35,551 nt of DNA, taken from contig JAHQVK010000101.1 of assembly GCA_019634385.1 (NCBI GenBank), positions 1 to 35,551 on the forward strand, given 5' to 3'. The translations under genes and the position numbers were made by a program. The notes below the pieces were generated by a model. That model had not been told where the DNA came from. It worked only from the letters and a program-made list of their open reading frames with translations, and ran no database searches. Shown piece by piece: positions 8,897 through 18,778 of this stretch. The stretch's first letter is position 1. The number at the start of each line of letters is the position of its first letter. The DNA is from Myxococcales bacterium (GTDB taxonomy: Bacteria; Myxococcota; Kuafuiibacteriia; Kuafuiibacteriales; Kuafuiibacteriaceae).

Positions 8897-9586
8897 ATGG
8901 GACAAAAGACAAATCCAATCGGTTTTCGCCTTGGTATTACGCGTACTTGGGACTCGAAATGGTTCGAAGAGCGAAACTACTCAAATTGGCTTCATGAAGA
9001 CCTAAAGCTGCGTCAGCATGTAAAGAAGAAGCACTATAGTGCGGGGATATCTCGAGTCGAGATTGAGCGTGCGGCGAACAAAGTAAAAGTAAATATATAT
9101 ACTGCTCGGCCGGGAATTGTCATTGGCAAGAAGGGAGCGGGTATTGATCAACTGAAGCGGGAACTCCAAAAACTTACGGAAAATGAGGTGTTTATCAACA
9201 TCCAAGAAATCCGTAAGGCGGAGATCGACGCTCAGTTGGTGGCTGAGAATATTGGTATGCAGTTGGAGCGCCGTATCGCGTTCCGTCGCGCCATGAAAAA
9301 GGCGGTGCAGATCGCCATGAAGTTTGGTGCGAAAGGGATACGAGTGGCTTGCTCCGGCCGGCTTGGAGGCGCTGAAATGTCTCGCTACGAGTGGTATCGC
9401 GATGGGCGAGTGCCTCTCCATACGCTCCGTGCAGACGTGGAGTACGGCACGGCGGTTGCGAAGACTAAGCAGGGCATCATCGGCATTAAATGTTGGATCT
9501 TTAAAGGGGAAGTCATTGGTGCTGGCCGGGAACCGCCTCCCCAGCAGTCCCGGCGCAACCCGCGGTCCCCCAGAAGGGAGAATTAA
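8897..9586 (+). CDS. rpsC: 30S ribosomal protein S3
   Basis: S3 forms the mRNA entry channel. The 229-residue product starts [14 protein letters not shown], has a KH domain with the GKKGAG loop near residue 77, and the C-terminal segment [31 protein letters not shown]. The tail is proline- and arginine-rich. A GAGGAA precedes the ATG. Position after rplV is canonical. Confidence 0.98.
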   Translation: MGQKTNPIGFRLGITRTWDSKWFEERNYSNWLHEDLKLRQHVKKKHYSAGISRVEIERAANKVKVNIYTARPGIVIGKKGAGIDQLKRELQKLTENEVFINIQEIRKAEIDAQLVAENIGMQLERRIAFRRAMKKAVQIAMKFGAKGIRVACSGRLGGAEMSRYEWYRDGRVPLHTLRADVEYGTAVAKTKQGIIGIKCWIFKGEVIGAGREPPPQQSRRNPRSPRREN

Positions 9587-9589
9587 ACC

Positions 9590-10006
9590 GTGCTTCAACC
9601 GAAACGACAAAAATTTCGTAAGCAGCAAAAGGGTCGCATGCGTGGATTGGCCTATACAGGCTCTGACCTGCACTTTGGCACGGTTGCTCTCCAAGCCACA
9701 GAGTGTGGTTGGATTACTTCCCGTCAAATTGAGGCCGCTCGTATTGCTCTCACCCGTCATATTAAACGTGGAGGGCGGGTGTTTATTCGCTTCTTCCCCG
9801 ATAAACCGGTGTCCAAGAAGCCCCTCGAAACTCGTATGGGTAAAGGTAAAGGCTCTCCGGATCACTATGTAGCGGTGGTGAAGCCTGGTCGGATTCTCTA
9901 CGAAATCGATGGAGTGGATCCCGTTCTTGCTAAGGAGGCCTGCCGCCTTGCTGGGCATAAGCTTCCGATCAAGACGAAGATCATTGCCGAGGAAGGTCGA
10001 CTCTGA
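9590..10006 (+). CDS. rplP: 50S ribosomal protein L16 (GTG start)
   Basis: L16 helps shape the tRNA A-site in the 50S subunit. The start codon is GTG at 9590, giving the family's usual [24 protein letters not shown] upstream supports it. At 138 residues it is of normal length. The stop TGA overlaps the rpmC ATG by one base. Confidence 0.97.
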   Translation: MLQPKRQKFRKQQKGRMRGLAYTGSDLHFGTVALQATECGWITSRQIEAARIALTRHIKRGGRVFIRFFPDKPVSKKPLETRMGKGKGSPDHYVAVVKPGRILYEIDGVDPVLAKEACRLAGHKLPIKTKIIAEEGRL

Positions 10007-10224
10007 TGGGCGATAACCAAAAGGCTAAAGATCTGCGGGAGCAGACTGTCGAAGAGCTGGAAACGTTTGTCTCAGACAAGGTGAAGGAGTTGTTTCGTCT
10101 CCGTTTTCAGCATTTCACCGGCCAGCTTGAGAATACGGCGCAAATCAAACTTGTCCGTCGAGAAGTAGCGCGAGCGCGAACGATTGTAACCGAGCGCGCT
10201 CAGGCCCAGGGAGTTGAGTCATGA
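10006..10224 (+). CDS. rpmC: 50S ribosomal protein L29
   Basis: L29 is a small helical-hairpin protein at the tunnel exit. The 72-residue product has the family pattern [14 protein letters not shown] then [31 protein letters not shown]. It overlaps both rplP (one base) and rpsQ (four bases), so the three genes are probably translationally coupled. Confidence 0.96.
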   Translation: MGDNQKAKDLREQTVEELETFVSDKVKELFRLRFQHFTGQLENTAQIKLVRREVARARTIVTERAQAQGVES

Positions 10225-10529
10225 ATGAAGTGACTGAGGCGGCGAGTGCAGCTGGAGAAGCAGTGGCCGCTCCGACGGAAAAAAAGAAGCATGTTAAGCA
10301 GCGACTCGGTATCGTAACCTCTACGAAGGTGGCGAAGACGGTAACTGTAACCGTCGACCGTCGAGTTAAGCATCCTAGGTACGGAAAGTTTATCACCCGG
10401 CTGAAGAAGTATGCCGTTCACGATGAGCTGGGATGTGCTGAGGGTGATCGCGTTTTGATCGAAGAGACTCGTCCACTTTCCAAGACCAAGCGCTGGAAGA
10501 TTGTGGAGAAGCTCGGAAAGGAGCGATGA
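10221..10529 (+). CDS. rpsQ: 30S ribosomal protein S17 with N-terminal extension
   Basis: S17 is a primary 16S rRNA binder in the 30S body. The S17 core begins near residue 28 with [29 protein letters not shown] and ends with [13 protein letters not shown]. It is preceded by about 25 residues rich in Ala, Glu and Lys that E. coli S17 lacks. The ATG overlaps the rpmC stop by four bases, which supports this start. 102 residues against about 84 in E. coli. Confidence 0.96.
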   Translation: MNEVTEAASAAGEAVAAPTEKKKHVKQRLGIVTSTKVAKTVTVTVDRRVKHPRYGKFITRLKKYAVHDELGCAEGDRVLIEETRPLSKTKRWKIVEKLGKER

Positions 10530-10532
10530 GCC

Positions 10533-10901
10533 ATGATTCAAATGACGTCAGTGCTGGATGTCGCGGACAACAGCGGCGCCCGAAAGTTATTTTGCATTAA
10601 GGTCCTTGGCGGATCTCGACGTCGGTATGCCCATATTGGGGATGTTGTGGTGTGTTCCGTACGAGAAGCGGCGCCCAATGGTCGAGTGAAGAAAGGTGAC
10701 GTAGTTAAGGCGGTAGTGGTCCGTTCTCGTTATCCTACGGGCCGTCAGGACGGGAGTTATATCCGCTTTGACGAAAACGCCGGTGTCCTTGTGAACAAGG
10801 ACAATGACCCGGTAGGTACCCGTATCTTCGGACCAGTGGCTCGTGAGTTGCGTGCCAAAGAATTCATGAAGATCGTATCGCTCGCTCCGGAGGTGCTGTG
10901 A
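10533..10901 (+). CDS. rplN: 50S ribosomal protein L14
   Basis: L14 contributes to intersubunit bridges and is the docking site for the silencing factor RsfS. The 122-residue protein has [18 protein letters not shown] and [30 protein letters not shown], length and ends exactly as expected. It begins three bases after rpsQ, and its stop overlaps the rplX start. Confidence 0.98.
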   Translation: MIQMTSVLDVADNSGARKLFCIKVLGGSRRRYAHIGDVVVCSVREAAPNGRVKKGDVVKAVVVRSRYPTGRQDGSYIRFDENAGVLVNKDNDPVGTRIFGPVARELRAKEFMKIVSLAPEVL

Positions 10902-11230
10902 TGGCGAAGATCAAAAAAGGGGACACGGTTGTGGTGACGGCCGGTGCGGATAAGCGCAAGCGGGGAGTGGTGCTGAGTGTGCACCCTTCGGAAGATTGTG
11001 TTGTGGTGGATGGTGTGCGGATTCAAAAGCGCCATGTGAAGCCCAACACCCGCAACTCGATGCCTCAAGGGGGTATTCTCGAGAGGCCTTCGAAGATCCA
11101 TATATCTAACGTTCGGTTGTATTCCGAGAAATTAGACCAGGCCGTCCGGGTTGGTTTTGTGGTCAAGGAGGACGGCACGAAGGTTCGGGTAGCCCGAGGC
11201 CGGGCCGGAGCTGGGACTGAGCTCGACTGA
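10901..11230 (+). CDS. rplX: 50S ribosomal protein L24
   Basis: L24 is an assembly initiator of the 50S subunit. The 109-residue product contains the KOW-type start [23 protein letters not shown] and [24 protein letters not shown] chose the ATG at 10901, which overlaps the rplN stop and has CCGGAGG about seven bases upstream, over the GTG one codon earlier. Confidence 0.97.
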   Translation: MAKIKKGDTVVVTAGADKRKRGVVLSVHPSEDCVVVDGVRIQKRHVKPNTRNSMPQGGILERPSKIHISNVRLYSEKLDQAVRVGFVVKEDGTKVRVARGRAGAGTELD

Positions 11231-11238
11231 GGCGAGAT

Positions 11239-11898
11239 ATGGCTGAAGATAAGAAGAACAAGGGCAAAAAAGCCGACAAAGCTGGGGCTGGTGGCAAAGG
11301 CCAGAAGAAGAAAGCAGAAGAGCTTGTTGAGCGCCCACTTCCGCCGGCTCGCCTAGGTATTCACTATCGTGACGAATTGGCGCCTAAGCTGGTTAAGGAT
11401 CTCGGATTGAAGTCTGCCCAGCAGGTGCCTCGTTTGGAAAAGGTAGTGATCAACATGGGGCTTGGTGAGGCGATCACGAACAACAAAGTTTTGGATTCCG
11501 CGGTTGAAGAACTGGGACTGATCACTGGCCAGAAGGCGATTGTAACCAAAGCCAAGAAATCAGTCTCTAACTTCAAGCTCCGGGAAGGTATGCCTATTGG
11601 AGCGATGGTAACGCTCCGCCGAAGTCGTATGTGGGAGTTTGTTGATCGCCTGATCAATGTCGCTCTGCCGCGAGTTCGTGACTTCAAAGGGGTTTCGGAT
11701 AAGGCCTTTGATGGGCGAGGCAACTATACGTTGGGGCTCAAAGAGCAGATCATTTTCCCGGAGATCGACTACGACAAAGTTGATCGTGTTCGAGGCATGA
11801 ATATCTGCTTCGTAACAACAGCTACCAACGATGAGCACGGGAAGGCGCTCTTAGACGTCATCGGAATCCCGTTCCGTCGACGCGGGCAAGAGCAATAG
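11239..11898 (+). CDS. rplE: 50S ribosomal protein L5 with lysine-rich N-terminal extension
   Basis: L5 binds 5S rRNA in the central protuberance. The core, from about residue 40, shows [22 protein letters not shown] and [26 protein letters not shown]. It is preceded by about 38 residues made mainly of Lys, Gly and Ala (start [14 protein letters not shown]), absent from the usual 179-residue form. The next gene is rpsH; rpsN, which normally lies between, is missing. Confidence 0.97.
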   Translation: MAEDKKNKGKKADKAGAGGKGQKKKAEELVERPLPPARLGIHYRDELAPKLVKDLGLKSAQQVPRLEKVVINMGLGEAITNNKVLDSAVEELGLITGQKAIVTKAKKSVSNFKLREGMPIGAMVTLRRSRMWEFVDRLINVALPRVRDFKGVSDKAFDGRGNYTLGLKEQIIFPEIDYDKVDRVRGMNICFVTTATNDEHGKALLDVIGIPFRRRGQEQ

Positions 11899-11983
11899 GT
11901 AAGCTGGGCATGGGCAGGCAAGCACTGAATATAGTCGGACCTCTTGCGAGGTGCCAGTCCAACGGTGAGGAACGAGGTTTCAC

Positions 11984-12388
11984 ATGGCGGGCGTAATCAA
12001 CGACCCTATCGCGGACATGCTCACGCGTATTCGCAACGGCATTAACGCACGGCACGTGAAGGTGCCGATGCCCCACTCCAAGCTCAAGGAGCGGGTGGCA
12101 GAGGTTCTCAAGCGTGAAGGATTTATAGAGAGCTTTGAAATCGGAACGGTGACTGAACGCCCGTTACTGACCATTCAACTGCGGTACGATCGTAATCGCG
12201 ACCCGGTGATCACCGGACTGAAGCGCGTGAGTCGACCCGGTCTTCGTCAGTACGTGAACGTTGAAAGTATTCCGACCATTCGAAATGGCCTCGGGGTGGC
12301 GATTCTTTCCACCTCCCGTGGCGTGATGACCGACCGAGAGGCACGGCGTGAGCGCGTAGGTGGCGAGCTCATGTGCACGGTTTGGTAG
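11984..12388 (+). CDS. rpsH: 30S ribosomal protein S8
   Basis: S8 is a primary 16S rRNA binder and, in E. coli, the repressor of the spc operon. The 134-residue product has NDPIADMLTRIRNGINA and the C-terminal LSTSRGVMTDREARRERVGGELMCTVW. It is preceded by an 85-base spacer that contains a short hairpin (ACCTC/GAGGT near 11940-11952) where rpsN would be expected. Confidence 0.98.
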   Translation: MAGVINDPIADMLTRIRNGINARHVKVPMPHSKLKERVAEVLKREGFIESFEIGTVTERPLLTIQLRYDRNRDPVITGLKRVSRPGLRQYVNVESIPTIRNGLGVAILSTSRGVMTDREARRERVGGELMCTVW

Positions 12389-12398
12389 GGGATAGACG

Positions 12399-12938
12399 AT
12401 GTCGCGAATTGGAAAATTGCCAGTGCCCATCCCCTCTGGAGTGGAGCTTAAGTTTAGTGGGACTACCGTCTCTGTCAGGGGACCAAAGGGTATCCTGGAA
12501 CGACAGTTACCACCCAAGGTTGAGGTTAAGGTTGAGGACGGTAAGGTAGTTGTAGCGCCACTGGATACGAGTGATCGAGTGTCTCGTAGTATGTATGGGC
12601 TCACTCGCACTTTGATCGCCAATATGGTTCAGGGGGTCCAAAAACCCTTCTCCAAATCTTTGGAGGTAGTGGGCGTGGGTTATCGTGCAGAACTAAAAGG
12701 CGATAAACTCAACCTACAGGTGGGCCTGTCTCATGACGTGAATGTCGTCATTCCGAAGACGATGACATGCAAGGTAGATAAGTTAACGACCATTCACCTT
12801 GAGTCACCCGACAAGGAACTGGTGGGTCGTATTGCAGCAGAGATCCGTTCGTATCGTCCGTGTGAGCCCTATAAAGGCAAAGGTATTAAGTATACGGATG
12901 AACGCGTACGTCGTAAGGAAGGTAAAACCGGCACCTGA
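12399..12938 (+). CDS. rplF: 50S ribosomal protein L6
   Basis: L6 lies near the factor-binding site of the 50S subunit. The 179-residue protein begins MSRIGKLPVPIPSGVE and ends in EPYKGKGIKYTDERVRRKEGKTGT, both diagnostic. Length is standard. It starts ten bases after rpsH. Confidence 0.98.
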   Translation: MSRIGKLPVPIPSGVELKFSGTTVSVRGPKGILERQLPPKVEVKVEDGKVVVAPLDTSDRVSRSMYGLTRTLIANMVQGVQKPFSKSLEVVGVGYRAELKGDKLNLQVGLSHDVNVVIPKTMTCKVDKLTTIHLESPDKELVGRIAAEIRSYRPCEPYKGKGIKYTDERVRRKEGKTGT

Positions 12939-12955
12939 GCCGAGGGGATGAGGTT

Positions 12956-13330
12956 ATGGAGCGCAAAGTTAAAGATGCAAACCTCCGCCGCCGTCTGCGT
13001 CGCGCGAAAGGTATCAAGAAGCGCATTCGGGGCACAGCGGAGTGTCCTCGGTTAACGGTATTTCGGAGCTCGAAGCACATCTATGCTCAGCTGGTAGACG
13101 ACGTAGGGGGGATAACCCTTGCTGCTGCTTCTACCCAGGTGAAAGATGTAAAAGCAGTGAGCTCGGAGCTAAACAAAACTGAGGCGGCAGAAAAAGTTGG
13201 CCAGGCCCTTGCGGCGGCGGCCCTAGCGAAGGGGGTTCAGTCCGCGGTGTTTGATCGAAATGGATGGCCCTTTCACGGTCGGGTGGCGGCTCTCGCCAAA
13301 GGCGCCCGGGAGGGAGGCCTGAAGTTCTGA
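12956..13330 (+). CDS. rplR: 50S ribosomal protein L18
   Basis: L18 binds 5S rRNA together with L5. The 124-residue sequence has an arginine-rich start, [18 protein letters not shown], then [38 protein letters not shown]. All are family hallmarks, and the length is usual. Confidence 0.98.
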   Translation: MERKVKDANLRRRLRRAKGIKKRIRGTAECPRLTVFRSSKHIYAQLVDDVGGITLAAASTQVKDVKAVSSELNKTEAAEKVGQALAAAALAKGVQSAVFDRNGWPFHGRVAALAKGAREGGLKF

Positions 13331-13364
13331 GCTTTGCTCGAAGCTTCAGGTCATTGGAGAAATC

Positions 13365-13913
13365 ATGTCACGACGCGAGATTATCAACCCTAAAGAACTG
13401 GAGCTTGTTGACCGGGTTATCCACATTAACCGGGTGGCCAAAGTAGTTAAGGGTGGTCGCCGGTTCTCGTTTTCTGCGTTGGTTGTAGTGGGTGATGGTG
13501 AAGGGCACGTCGGTGTTGGTTTAGGTAAAGCCAACGAGGTTCCGGAAGCCATCCGGAAGGGGCGCGATCAGGCTGAAAAGAGTCTCTTTAGGGTGCCTCT
13601 CACCGGTAGGACGATTCCACACGAAGTCATAGGTCGGTTCGGGGCAGGCAAAGTTGTGATGCGTCCGGCCCGCCCCGGTACGGGTGTGATTGCCGGAGGT
13701 CCGGTGCGTGCAGTTTTGGAGTCTGCGGGTGTTAGAGACGTTTTGACCAAGTCGCTCGGAACCTCGAATAAGCACAACGTAGTGAACGCAGCGGTCGCTG
13801 GGCTCAAGGCTCTGAGTACTATCAAGGGTCAAGCCGATCGGCGTTCGGTGCCTGGTGACCATCTACAGCCCACTCAGCTGAAGATTCAGGTCCCCACGGG
13901 GCTGAGTAACTAG
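13365..13913 (+). CDS. rpsE: 30S ribosomal protein S5
   Basis: S5 acts in decoding accuracy and mRNA unwinding at the entry channel. The 182-residue product has [40 protein letters not shown] and [18 protein letters not shown]. These cover the double-stranded-RNA-binding-like fold and the C-terminal domain. Length is slightly above the E. coli 167 residues. Confidence 0.98.
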   Translation: MSRREIINPKELELVDRVIHINRVAKVVKGGRRFSFSALVVVGDGEGHVGVGLGKANEVPEAIRKGRDQAEKSLFRVPLTGRTIPHEVIGRFGAGKVVMRPARPGTGVIAGGPVRAVLESAGVRDVLTKSLGTSNKHNVVNAAVAGLKALSTIKGQADRRSVPGDHLQPTQLKIQVPTGLSN

Positions 13914-13943
13914 GTAAAAGGGCACTCGAGGGGTTTTGAAGCA

Positions 13944-14192
13944 ATGAAGAGTCTCATACGGGTAAAACTCAGGCGTAGCTTGAGTAAATGTACCGAAAAG
14001 CAGAAAGCGACCCTCCAAGGACTAGGGTTGCGTAATCGGGAGCAGGAAAAAGTGCTTCTTGATACTGTGCCGATTCGGGGCATGATTTTAAAGGTGCAAC
14101 ACATGCTGGACGTTGAGCGATTTGATGGCGACGACAGCATGCGCGAGTCGGCTCGATTACGAAAACAACGAGCGTTGGCCGCGAAGAGCTGA
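13944..14192 (+). CDS. rpmD: 50S ribosomal protein L30 with C-terminal extension
   Basis: The L30 core (residues 1-60) shows IRVKLRRSLSKCTEKQKATLQGLGLR, DTVPIRGMI and VQHMLDVE. It is followed by about 22 charged residues (including DDSMRESARLRKQRALAAKS) that the usual 59-60-residue protein lacks. No frameshift is needed to explain the tail. It lies between rpsE and rplO as expected. Confidence 0.95.
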   Translation: MKSLIRVKLRRSLSKCTEKQKATLQGLGLRNREQEKVLLDTVPIRGMILKVQHMLDVERFDGDDSMRESARLRKQRALAAKS

Positions 14193-14206
14193 ATGCGGAG
14201 TAGGTT

Positions 14207-14716
14207 ATGGCGGATGAACTGAGCAAATTGAAGCCACCGGAAGGTGCCACCCATCGTGCCAAACATAAAGGGCGCGGGATGGGCTCCGGAGATGGTAAAA
14301 CGTCTGGCCGGGGTCAGAAAGGGCAGAAGGCTCGTAAGTCTGGTGGCACCCGTCCTGGCTTTGAGGGGGGGGCTATGCCTCTCCAACGACGTCTTCCAAA
14401 GCGGGGATTCAAAAACTTATTCAAAAAGGTTTTTGTAGAGGTCCGGATTAGCCATTTAGATCGCTTCGAAGACGGTTCGGTGGTGGATTGGGATTCGCTC
14501 CGGTCGGTGGGGCTCGCCAAAGGTCAAGCGGATGGGGTGAAAGTGATTGGGAATGGGGCTCTCAACCGAAAGCTGACGGTGAAAGTCCACCGTATCAGCG
14601 CCGGTGCTCGAGCTAGCATTGAGCAAGCGGGTGGAACCGTTGAGCTCATTCCCGACAAAAAGAAATGGGTTCGGTCGGACACACGGGTGGCCCGCCGACA
14701 AGCTAACGCCTCCTAA
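14207..14716 (+). CDS. rplO: 50S ribosomal protein L15
   Basis: L15 is a late-assembly protein of the 50S subunit. The 169-residue product starts with LSKLKPPEGATHRAKHKGRGMGSGDGKTSGRGQKGQKARKSG, the characteristic glycine- and lysine-rich arm, followed by a globular domain. It is somewhat longer than the E. coli protein (144), with a basic tail. It precedes secY, the conserved spc arrangement. Confidence 0.97.
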   Translation: MADELSKLKPPEGATHRAKHKGRGMGSGDGKTSGRGQKGQKARKSGGTRPGFEGGAMPLQRRLPKRGFKNLFKKVFVEVRISHLDRFEDGSVVDWDSLRSVGLAKGQADGVKVIGNGALNRKLTVKVHRISAGARASIEQAGGTVELIPDKKKWVRSDTRVARRQANAS

Positions 14717-14757
14717 AGAGGTGTGATACAGTGTGCCGCCTGAGTAGGTAGATAGAT

Positions 14758-16083
14758 ATGAGTGCTTCATTTACTAATATAGGAAAGGTTCCAGAGCTGC
14801 GCAGTCGGCTGCTCTTTACCATCGCTATGCTCGCGGTCTACCGCTTGGGGATTTTTATTTCGGTACCCGGTGTGGACCGAGGATTGATGCAAAAGTATCT
14901 GGAAGCCCAGTCCGGTACGCTGTTTGGCATGTTCAACATGTTCGTGGGAGGAGCGCTTGAGAAGGCCTCCGTGTTCTCTTTGGGCATAATGCCGTATATT
15001 TCGGCGAGCATTATTCTCCAGCTGATGACGGTGGTGGTTCCCACACTCGAACGTCTTTCCAAAGAGGGTGAACAAGGGCGAAAGAAGATCACCCAGTACA
15101 CCCGCTACGGTACGATTCTCCTCTCGGTGATTCAGGGAACAGTGATCGCCTCTAATATTGAATCCCTCGCTTTTGAAGGCCAGAGCGTGGTTATTAACCC
15201 CGGTCTTGGCTTCACGGTGGTTACCATCCTCTCCCTCACAGCAGGGACCGCATTTATCATGTGGTTGGGAGAGCAAATTACCGAAAGAGGTATTGGCAAC
15301 GGGATGTCGCTCATCATTTTCGCCGGTATCATCGCGGGCTTGCCTCAGGGGCTCTACCAGACTTTCCAGCTCGCGGCGGAAGAGGTGCTCAAGCCGCTCG
15401 CACTACTGTTCCTTGCCGCATTCATTGTGGTCATGGTCGCGGTGGTTGTTTTCGTAGAGAGGGGTCAACGGCGTATCCCGGTACAGTATGCTAAGCGAGT
15501 GGTTGGTCGCCAGGTGTATGGTGGTCAAACCAGTCACTTACCGCTCAAGGTGAACACTGCCAACGTTATCCCCGCGATTTTTGCTTCGTCTTTGCTGTTG
15601 TTTCCAGCAACCATTGTCCAATTTTTCCCTCAATCGCAGTTCATGCAGGCCCTTCAGGGATTCTTGTTGCCCACGGAGTGGGGCTACAACGCGATCTACG
15701 TGGGGCTCATCATGTTTTTCACGTTCTTTTACACGTCGGTTATCTTCAATCCGGTCGATGTGGCGGACAATTTGAAAAAGGCGGGTGGGTACATTCCTGG
15801 CGTACGTCCAGGGCAAAAGACGGCAGAGTATATCGATCGCGTGCTGACTCGTCTTACGGTAGGAGCGGCTCTCTATTTGGCAGTTGTTTGTGTGGTCCCT
15901 AATATCTTGCTCGCTACCATAGAGAATCTGCCTTTCTATTTCGGAGGCACGGCTTTGCTGATTGTGGTTGGGGTAGCGCTGGACACGGTGAACCAGATCG
16001 AAGCCCACTTGATCAATCACAGTTACGATACCTCCACTGATGAAAGCCTCCCCAGCATCCGTGGCCGTCGTCCAGCAACCTAA
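14758..16083 (+). CDS. secY: preprotein translocase subunit SecY
   Basis: SecY forms the protein-conducting channel of the Sec translocon in the inner membrane. The 441 residues contain ten hydrophobic segments. Signatures include GIFISVPGVD, GIMPYISASIILQL, RYGTILLSVIQ, TERGIGNGMSLIIFAGI, and the cytoplasmic loop GQRRIPVQYAKR implicated in ribosome and SecA binding. Here it exports the lipoproteins and protease downstream, among others. adk and map, often next, are absent. Confidence 0.98.
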   Translation: MSASFTNIGKVPELRSRLLFTIAMLAVYRLGIFISVPGVDRGLMQKYLEAQSGTLFGMFNMFVGGALEKASVFSLGIMPYISASIILQLMTVVVPTLERLSKEGEQGRKKITQYTRYGTILLSVIQGTVIASNIESLAFEGQSVVINPGLGFTVVTILSLTAGTAFIMWLGEQITERGIGNGMSLIIFAGIIAGLPQGLYQTFQLAAEEVLKPLALLFLAAFIVVMVAVVVFVERGQRRIPVQYAKRVVGRQVYGGQTSHLPLKVNTANVIPAIFASSLLLFPATIVQFFPQSQFMQALQGFLLPTEWGYNAIYVGLIMFFTFFYTSVIFNPVDVADNLKKAGGYIPGVRPGQKTAEYIDRVLTRLTVGAALYLAVVCVVPNILLATIENLPFYFGGTALLIVVGVALDTVNQIEAHLINHSYDTSTDESLPSIRGRRPAT

Positions 16084-16162
16084 GGATTGTAAAATTAATT
16101 GAAGAGCCTGGGGATATGTGCTAAGCACCGCGACCCTGGCCTAGAGTATTGGAGAAGAAACC

Positions 16163-16279
16163 ATGAAAGTGCGAACTTCGGTTAAGAAGATGTGCGCAAA
16201 GTGTAAGATCGTACGACGGCGTGGTGTGGTTAGGGTGATCTGCCCCGATACTCCCAGCCATAAGCAGCGGCAGGGCTAG
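16163..16279 (+). CDS. rpmJ: 50S ribosomal protein L36
   Basis: This 38-residue protein reads [20 protein letters not shown] and ends PSHKQRQG. The zinc ligands Cys11, Cys14, Cys27 and His33 are all present, so this is the zinc-binding form. GGAG lies upstream of the ATG at 16163. The spacer from secY (79 bases) contains no infA, map or adk. A small hairpin GTGC/GCAC lies at about 16119-16129. Confidence 0.96.
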   Translation: MKVRTSVKKMCAKCKIVRRRGVVRVICPDTPSHKQRQG

Positions 16280-16291
16280 GGAAGAACAGAC

Positions 16292-16657
16292 ATGGCGCGT
16301 ATTGCAGGAGTTGACCTTCCGAAGAACAAAAAAATGGGAATTGCCCTCACCTATATATATGGGGTGGGATCGTCCATTGCTAAGGATATTTGTTCCGAAG
16401 CAGATATTCCCATGGATCTTCGCAGCGACGAGGTCACAGAAGCTCAGGTCGCAAAGATTCGAGAGATTCTCGAGCGAGAATACAAGGTTGAAGGAGACCT
16501 TCGCCGCGAGATCTCCATGAACATCAAACGCTTGATGGACCTAGGTTGTTACCGAGGTATCCGTCATCGACGAGGACTTCCGGTGCGGGGACAGCGTACA
16601 CATACCAACTCCCGAACTCGTAAAGGCCCTCGTCGTGGTAGCGTGAAGAAGAAGTAG
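16292..16657 (+). CDS. rpsM: 30S ribosomal protein S13
   Basis: S13 bridges the subunits and contacts P-site tRNA. The 121-residue protein has [26 protein letters not shown] and a tail with [28 protein letters not shown], both diagnostic. It starts the alpha segment 12 bases after rpmJ. Confidence 0.98.
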   Translation: MARIAGVDLPKNKKMGIALTYIYGVGSSIAKDICSEADIPMDLRSDEVTEAQVAKIREILEREYKVEGDLRREISMNIKRLMDLGCYRGIRHRRGLPVRGQRTHTNSRTRKGPRRGSVKKK

Positions 16658-16667
16658 AGACACCACA

Positions 16668-17057
16668 ATGGCGAATCCGAAATCGGGTCAAAAGAAAAAG
16701 GCAAAGAAGAACGTACCCCATGGGGTTGTTCATATCCAAGCCACGTTCAATAACACCCTAGTGACCATTACCGATATGGCTGGAAATGCACTCTCGTGGT
16801 CATCTGCGGGCGCAAAGGGATTCCGAGGCTCTCGTAAGAGTACTCCATTTGCAGCGCAGATCGCGGCGGATGAAGCGTCTCGCCGAGCTGTGGAGCACGG
16901 TCTGAAATCTGCGGTTGTGCTGGTAAAAGGACCAGGTTCCGGCCGAGAAGCAGCGCTGAGAGCTATTGCCTCATCGGGTATCAAAGTTACCTTAGTGAAG
17001 GACGTTACGCCGCTTCCTCACAACGGCTGCCGTCCACCTAAACGACGTCGCGTGTAG
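16668..17057 (+). CDS. rpsK: 30S ribosomal protein S11
   Basis: S11 forms part of the 30S platform near the E-site mRNA. The 129-residue sequence shows [46 protein letters not shown] and the C-terminal [18 protein letters not shown]. It lies ten bases after rpsM. The next gene is rpoA, so rpsD is missing from its normal place. Confidence 0.98.
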   Translation: MANPKSGQKKKAKKNVPHGVVHIQATFNNTLVTITDMAGNALSWSSAGAKGFRGSRKSTPFAAQIAADEASRRAVEHGLKSAVVLVKGPGSGREAALRAIASSGIKVTLVKDVTPLPHNGCRPPKRRRV

Positions 17058-17192
17058 ATAAAAAGCGTCGCGGAGCACAAGAAGTTTAGCACGGGCCCAT
17101 TAGGCATTTGTTCTGGCCAACAGATGTGGGTCTTTGAAGATCGAGTCTCCTTGCTCTCCTCTGGGGGCTTCAATCCGGCACCGGGGTTGCGC

Positions 17193-17211
17193 GGTTCATA
17201 GGCCATGAACC
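17193..17211 (+). promoter_or_regulatory. hairpin in the rpsK-rpoA spacer
   Basis: GGTTCAT (17193-17199) pairs perfectly with ATGAACC (17205-17211) around a five-base loop. It lies in a 182-base spacer, large for this operon, where rpsD normally sits. No T-run follows. A processing or regulatory role is possible. Confidence 0.35.
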
Positions 17212-17239
17212 ACGAGTGGTGGTGTACGGGAGTAAATAC

Positions 17240-18247
17240 ATGTTGATGAATAAGGATATGCACCGAAACTGGCGAGATCTTATCAAACCCAAGCGTTTGA
17301 ACGTCGAAAAAGATAGTCTCGCTCCCAATTATGGGAAATTCTTTGCAGAGCCCCTTGAGCGAGGGTTTGGGATTACGCTTGGGAATTCTCTTCGGCGGGT
17401 CTTGCTTTCATCTCTCCAGGGGGCGGCGGTTACGTCGGTGCGTATCGAAGGTGCACTCCATGAGTTCACCTCTTTGCCGGGCATCACGGAAGATGTGGCG
17501 GATATCATCCTTAATATCAAGGACGTCCTCATCAAGATGGAGTCCCACGAGCAGAAGACTCTCCGCATTGATCGGAAAGGTCCATGTATCGTTCATGCCT
17601 CGGATATTGAAGCGCCGGAAGGGGTTTCGATTCTCAACCGGGACCTGGTGATCGCGACCGTTGGTGAAGATGGTCACCTGAAGATGGAAATGACCTGTAG
17701 GAAGGGCCGGGGGTATGTGCAGGCTGAAGACAACAAGACGTCAAATATGCCGATAGACGCCATACCGATAGATGCTATTTTCTCGCCGGTTAAGAAGGTT
17801 AACTATCACGTCACCAACGCTCGTGTGGGACAGAGGACGGATTACGATCGTCTGATTCTCGAAGTATGGACGGATGGCTCTGTTGCACCGGAGGACGCAG
17901 CGGCGTTTGCTGCGAAGATAATCAAAGACCAACTGTCGATCTTCATCAACTTTGAAGAAGATGCGGAGCCAGAGATCATTGTTGAGCCTGAGCCTCAGGA
18001 GAAGTTCAACGAGAACTTGCTCCGTACTGTGGATGAACTTGAACTCTCGGTTCGCTCCGCAAACTGCTTGGCAAATGCCAACATTAAGTTCATCGGAGAT
18101 TTGGTTCAGAAAACCGAAAGTGAAATGCTCAAGACCAAAAACTTTGGTCGCAAGTCACTTAAAGAAATAAAAGAGATTCTGGCGGAAATGGGCTTGTCCC
18201 TTGGTATGAAGCTCGACAACTGGCCGCCGAAGGATCTGAAGAAGTAG
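17240..18247 (+). CDS. rpoA: DNA-directed RNA polymerase subunit alpha
   Basis: Alpha dimerises to nucleate RNA polymerase, and its C-terminal domain contacts UP elements and activators. I chose the ATG at 17240, eight bases after a GGGAG, giving 335 residues; a GTG eight codons upstream is also open. The N-terminal domain shows [27 protein letters not shown] and [14 protein letters not shown]. An acidic linker follows, then the alpha-[27 protein letters not shown] with [14 protein letters not shown]. Confidence 0.98.
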   Translation: MLMNKDMHRNWRDLIKPKRLNVEKDSLAPNYGKFFAEPLERGFGITLGNSLRRVLLSSLQGAAVTSVRIEGALHEFTSLPGITEDVADIILNIKDVLIKMESHEQKTLRIDRKGPCIVHASDIEAPEGVSILNRDLVIATVGEDGHLKMEMTCRKGRGYVQAEDNKTSNMPIDAIPIDAIFSPVKKVNYHVTNARVGQRTDYDRLILEVWTDGSVAPEDAAAFAAKIIKDQLSIFINFEEDAEPEIIVEPEPQEKFNENLLRTVDELELSVRSANCLANANIKFIGDLVQKTESEMLKTKNFGRKSLKEIKEILAEMGLSLGMKLDNWPPKDLKK

Positions 18248-18255
18248 GGGCACTC

Positions 18256-18705
18256 ATGCGCCATAAGAAAGCATTCAGAAAGTTTAGCCGGACCTCGGCC
18301 CATCGTCGCGCGATGTTCGCAAACATGGCCATGGCGCTGGTGGAAAACGGACGTATACGCACTACGGAAGCCAAGGCTAAAGACCTTCGCCGGGTTGTTG
18401 AAAAACTGGTCACTCTCGGCCTTGAAGGGACCCTTGATGCTCGCCGTAGAGCGATAGGTGAACTCGGTGGTTCCGGTAAATCAGTAGCTCGGCAGGGCCA
18501 GGTTTCGACCCGCAATGCGGTCCAAAAACTGTTTGGTGAGCTGGCCGAACGCTTCAGAGACCGACCCGGCGGGTATACTCGAGTGATCAAGTTAGGACCC
18601 CGCCGAGGTGACAACGCTCCCATGGCGGTCATTGAGTTTGTTGACTACCTTCAGGTTGAAGGTGTGGAAACAGCCGATGCGGACGACGTGCACGCTGAAA
18701 ACTAG
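18256..18705 (+). CDS. rplQ: 50S ribosomal protein L17
   Basis: L17 lies near the tunnel exit. The 149-residue product begins [25 protein letters not shown] and has [20 protein letters not shown]; the C-terminal region shows [28 protein letters not shown]. It is the last gene of the superoperon, eight bases after rpoA. No clear intrinsic terminator follows. Confidence 0.98.
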   Translation: MRHKKAFRKFSRTSAHRRAMFANMAMALVENGRIRTTEAKAKDLRRVVEKLVTLGLEGTLDARRRAIGELGGSGKSVARQGQVSTRNAVQKLFGELAERFRDRPGGYTRVIKLGPRRGDNAPMAVIEFVDYLQVEGVETADADDVHAEN

Positions 18706-18778
18706 AGACTATCCCTAACCTTCCAATATTCCCCTGGAAAATCTAAATACCCCCCCCTGCTTGGCGGTGAGCGCAGCC

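Noticed and set aside
9002-9958. 318-codon minus-strand frame across rpsC and rplP
   Set aside because: It is fully antisense to two certain ribosomal protein genes and has no protein-family features.
18720-18739. TTCCA...TGGAA as the terminator of the ribosomal operon
   Set aside because: Only five pairs, a nine-base loop and no T-run; too weak to call.
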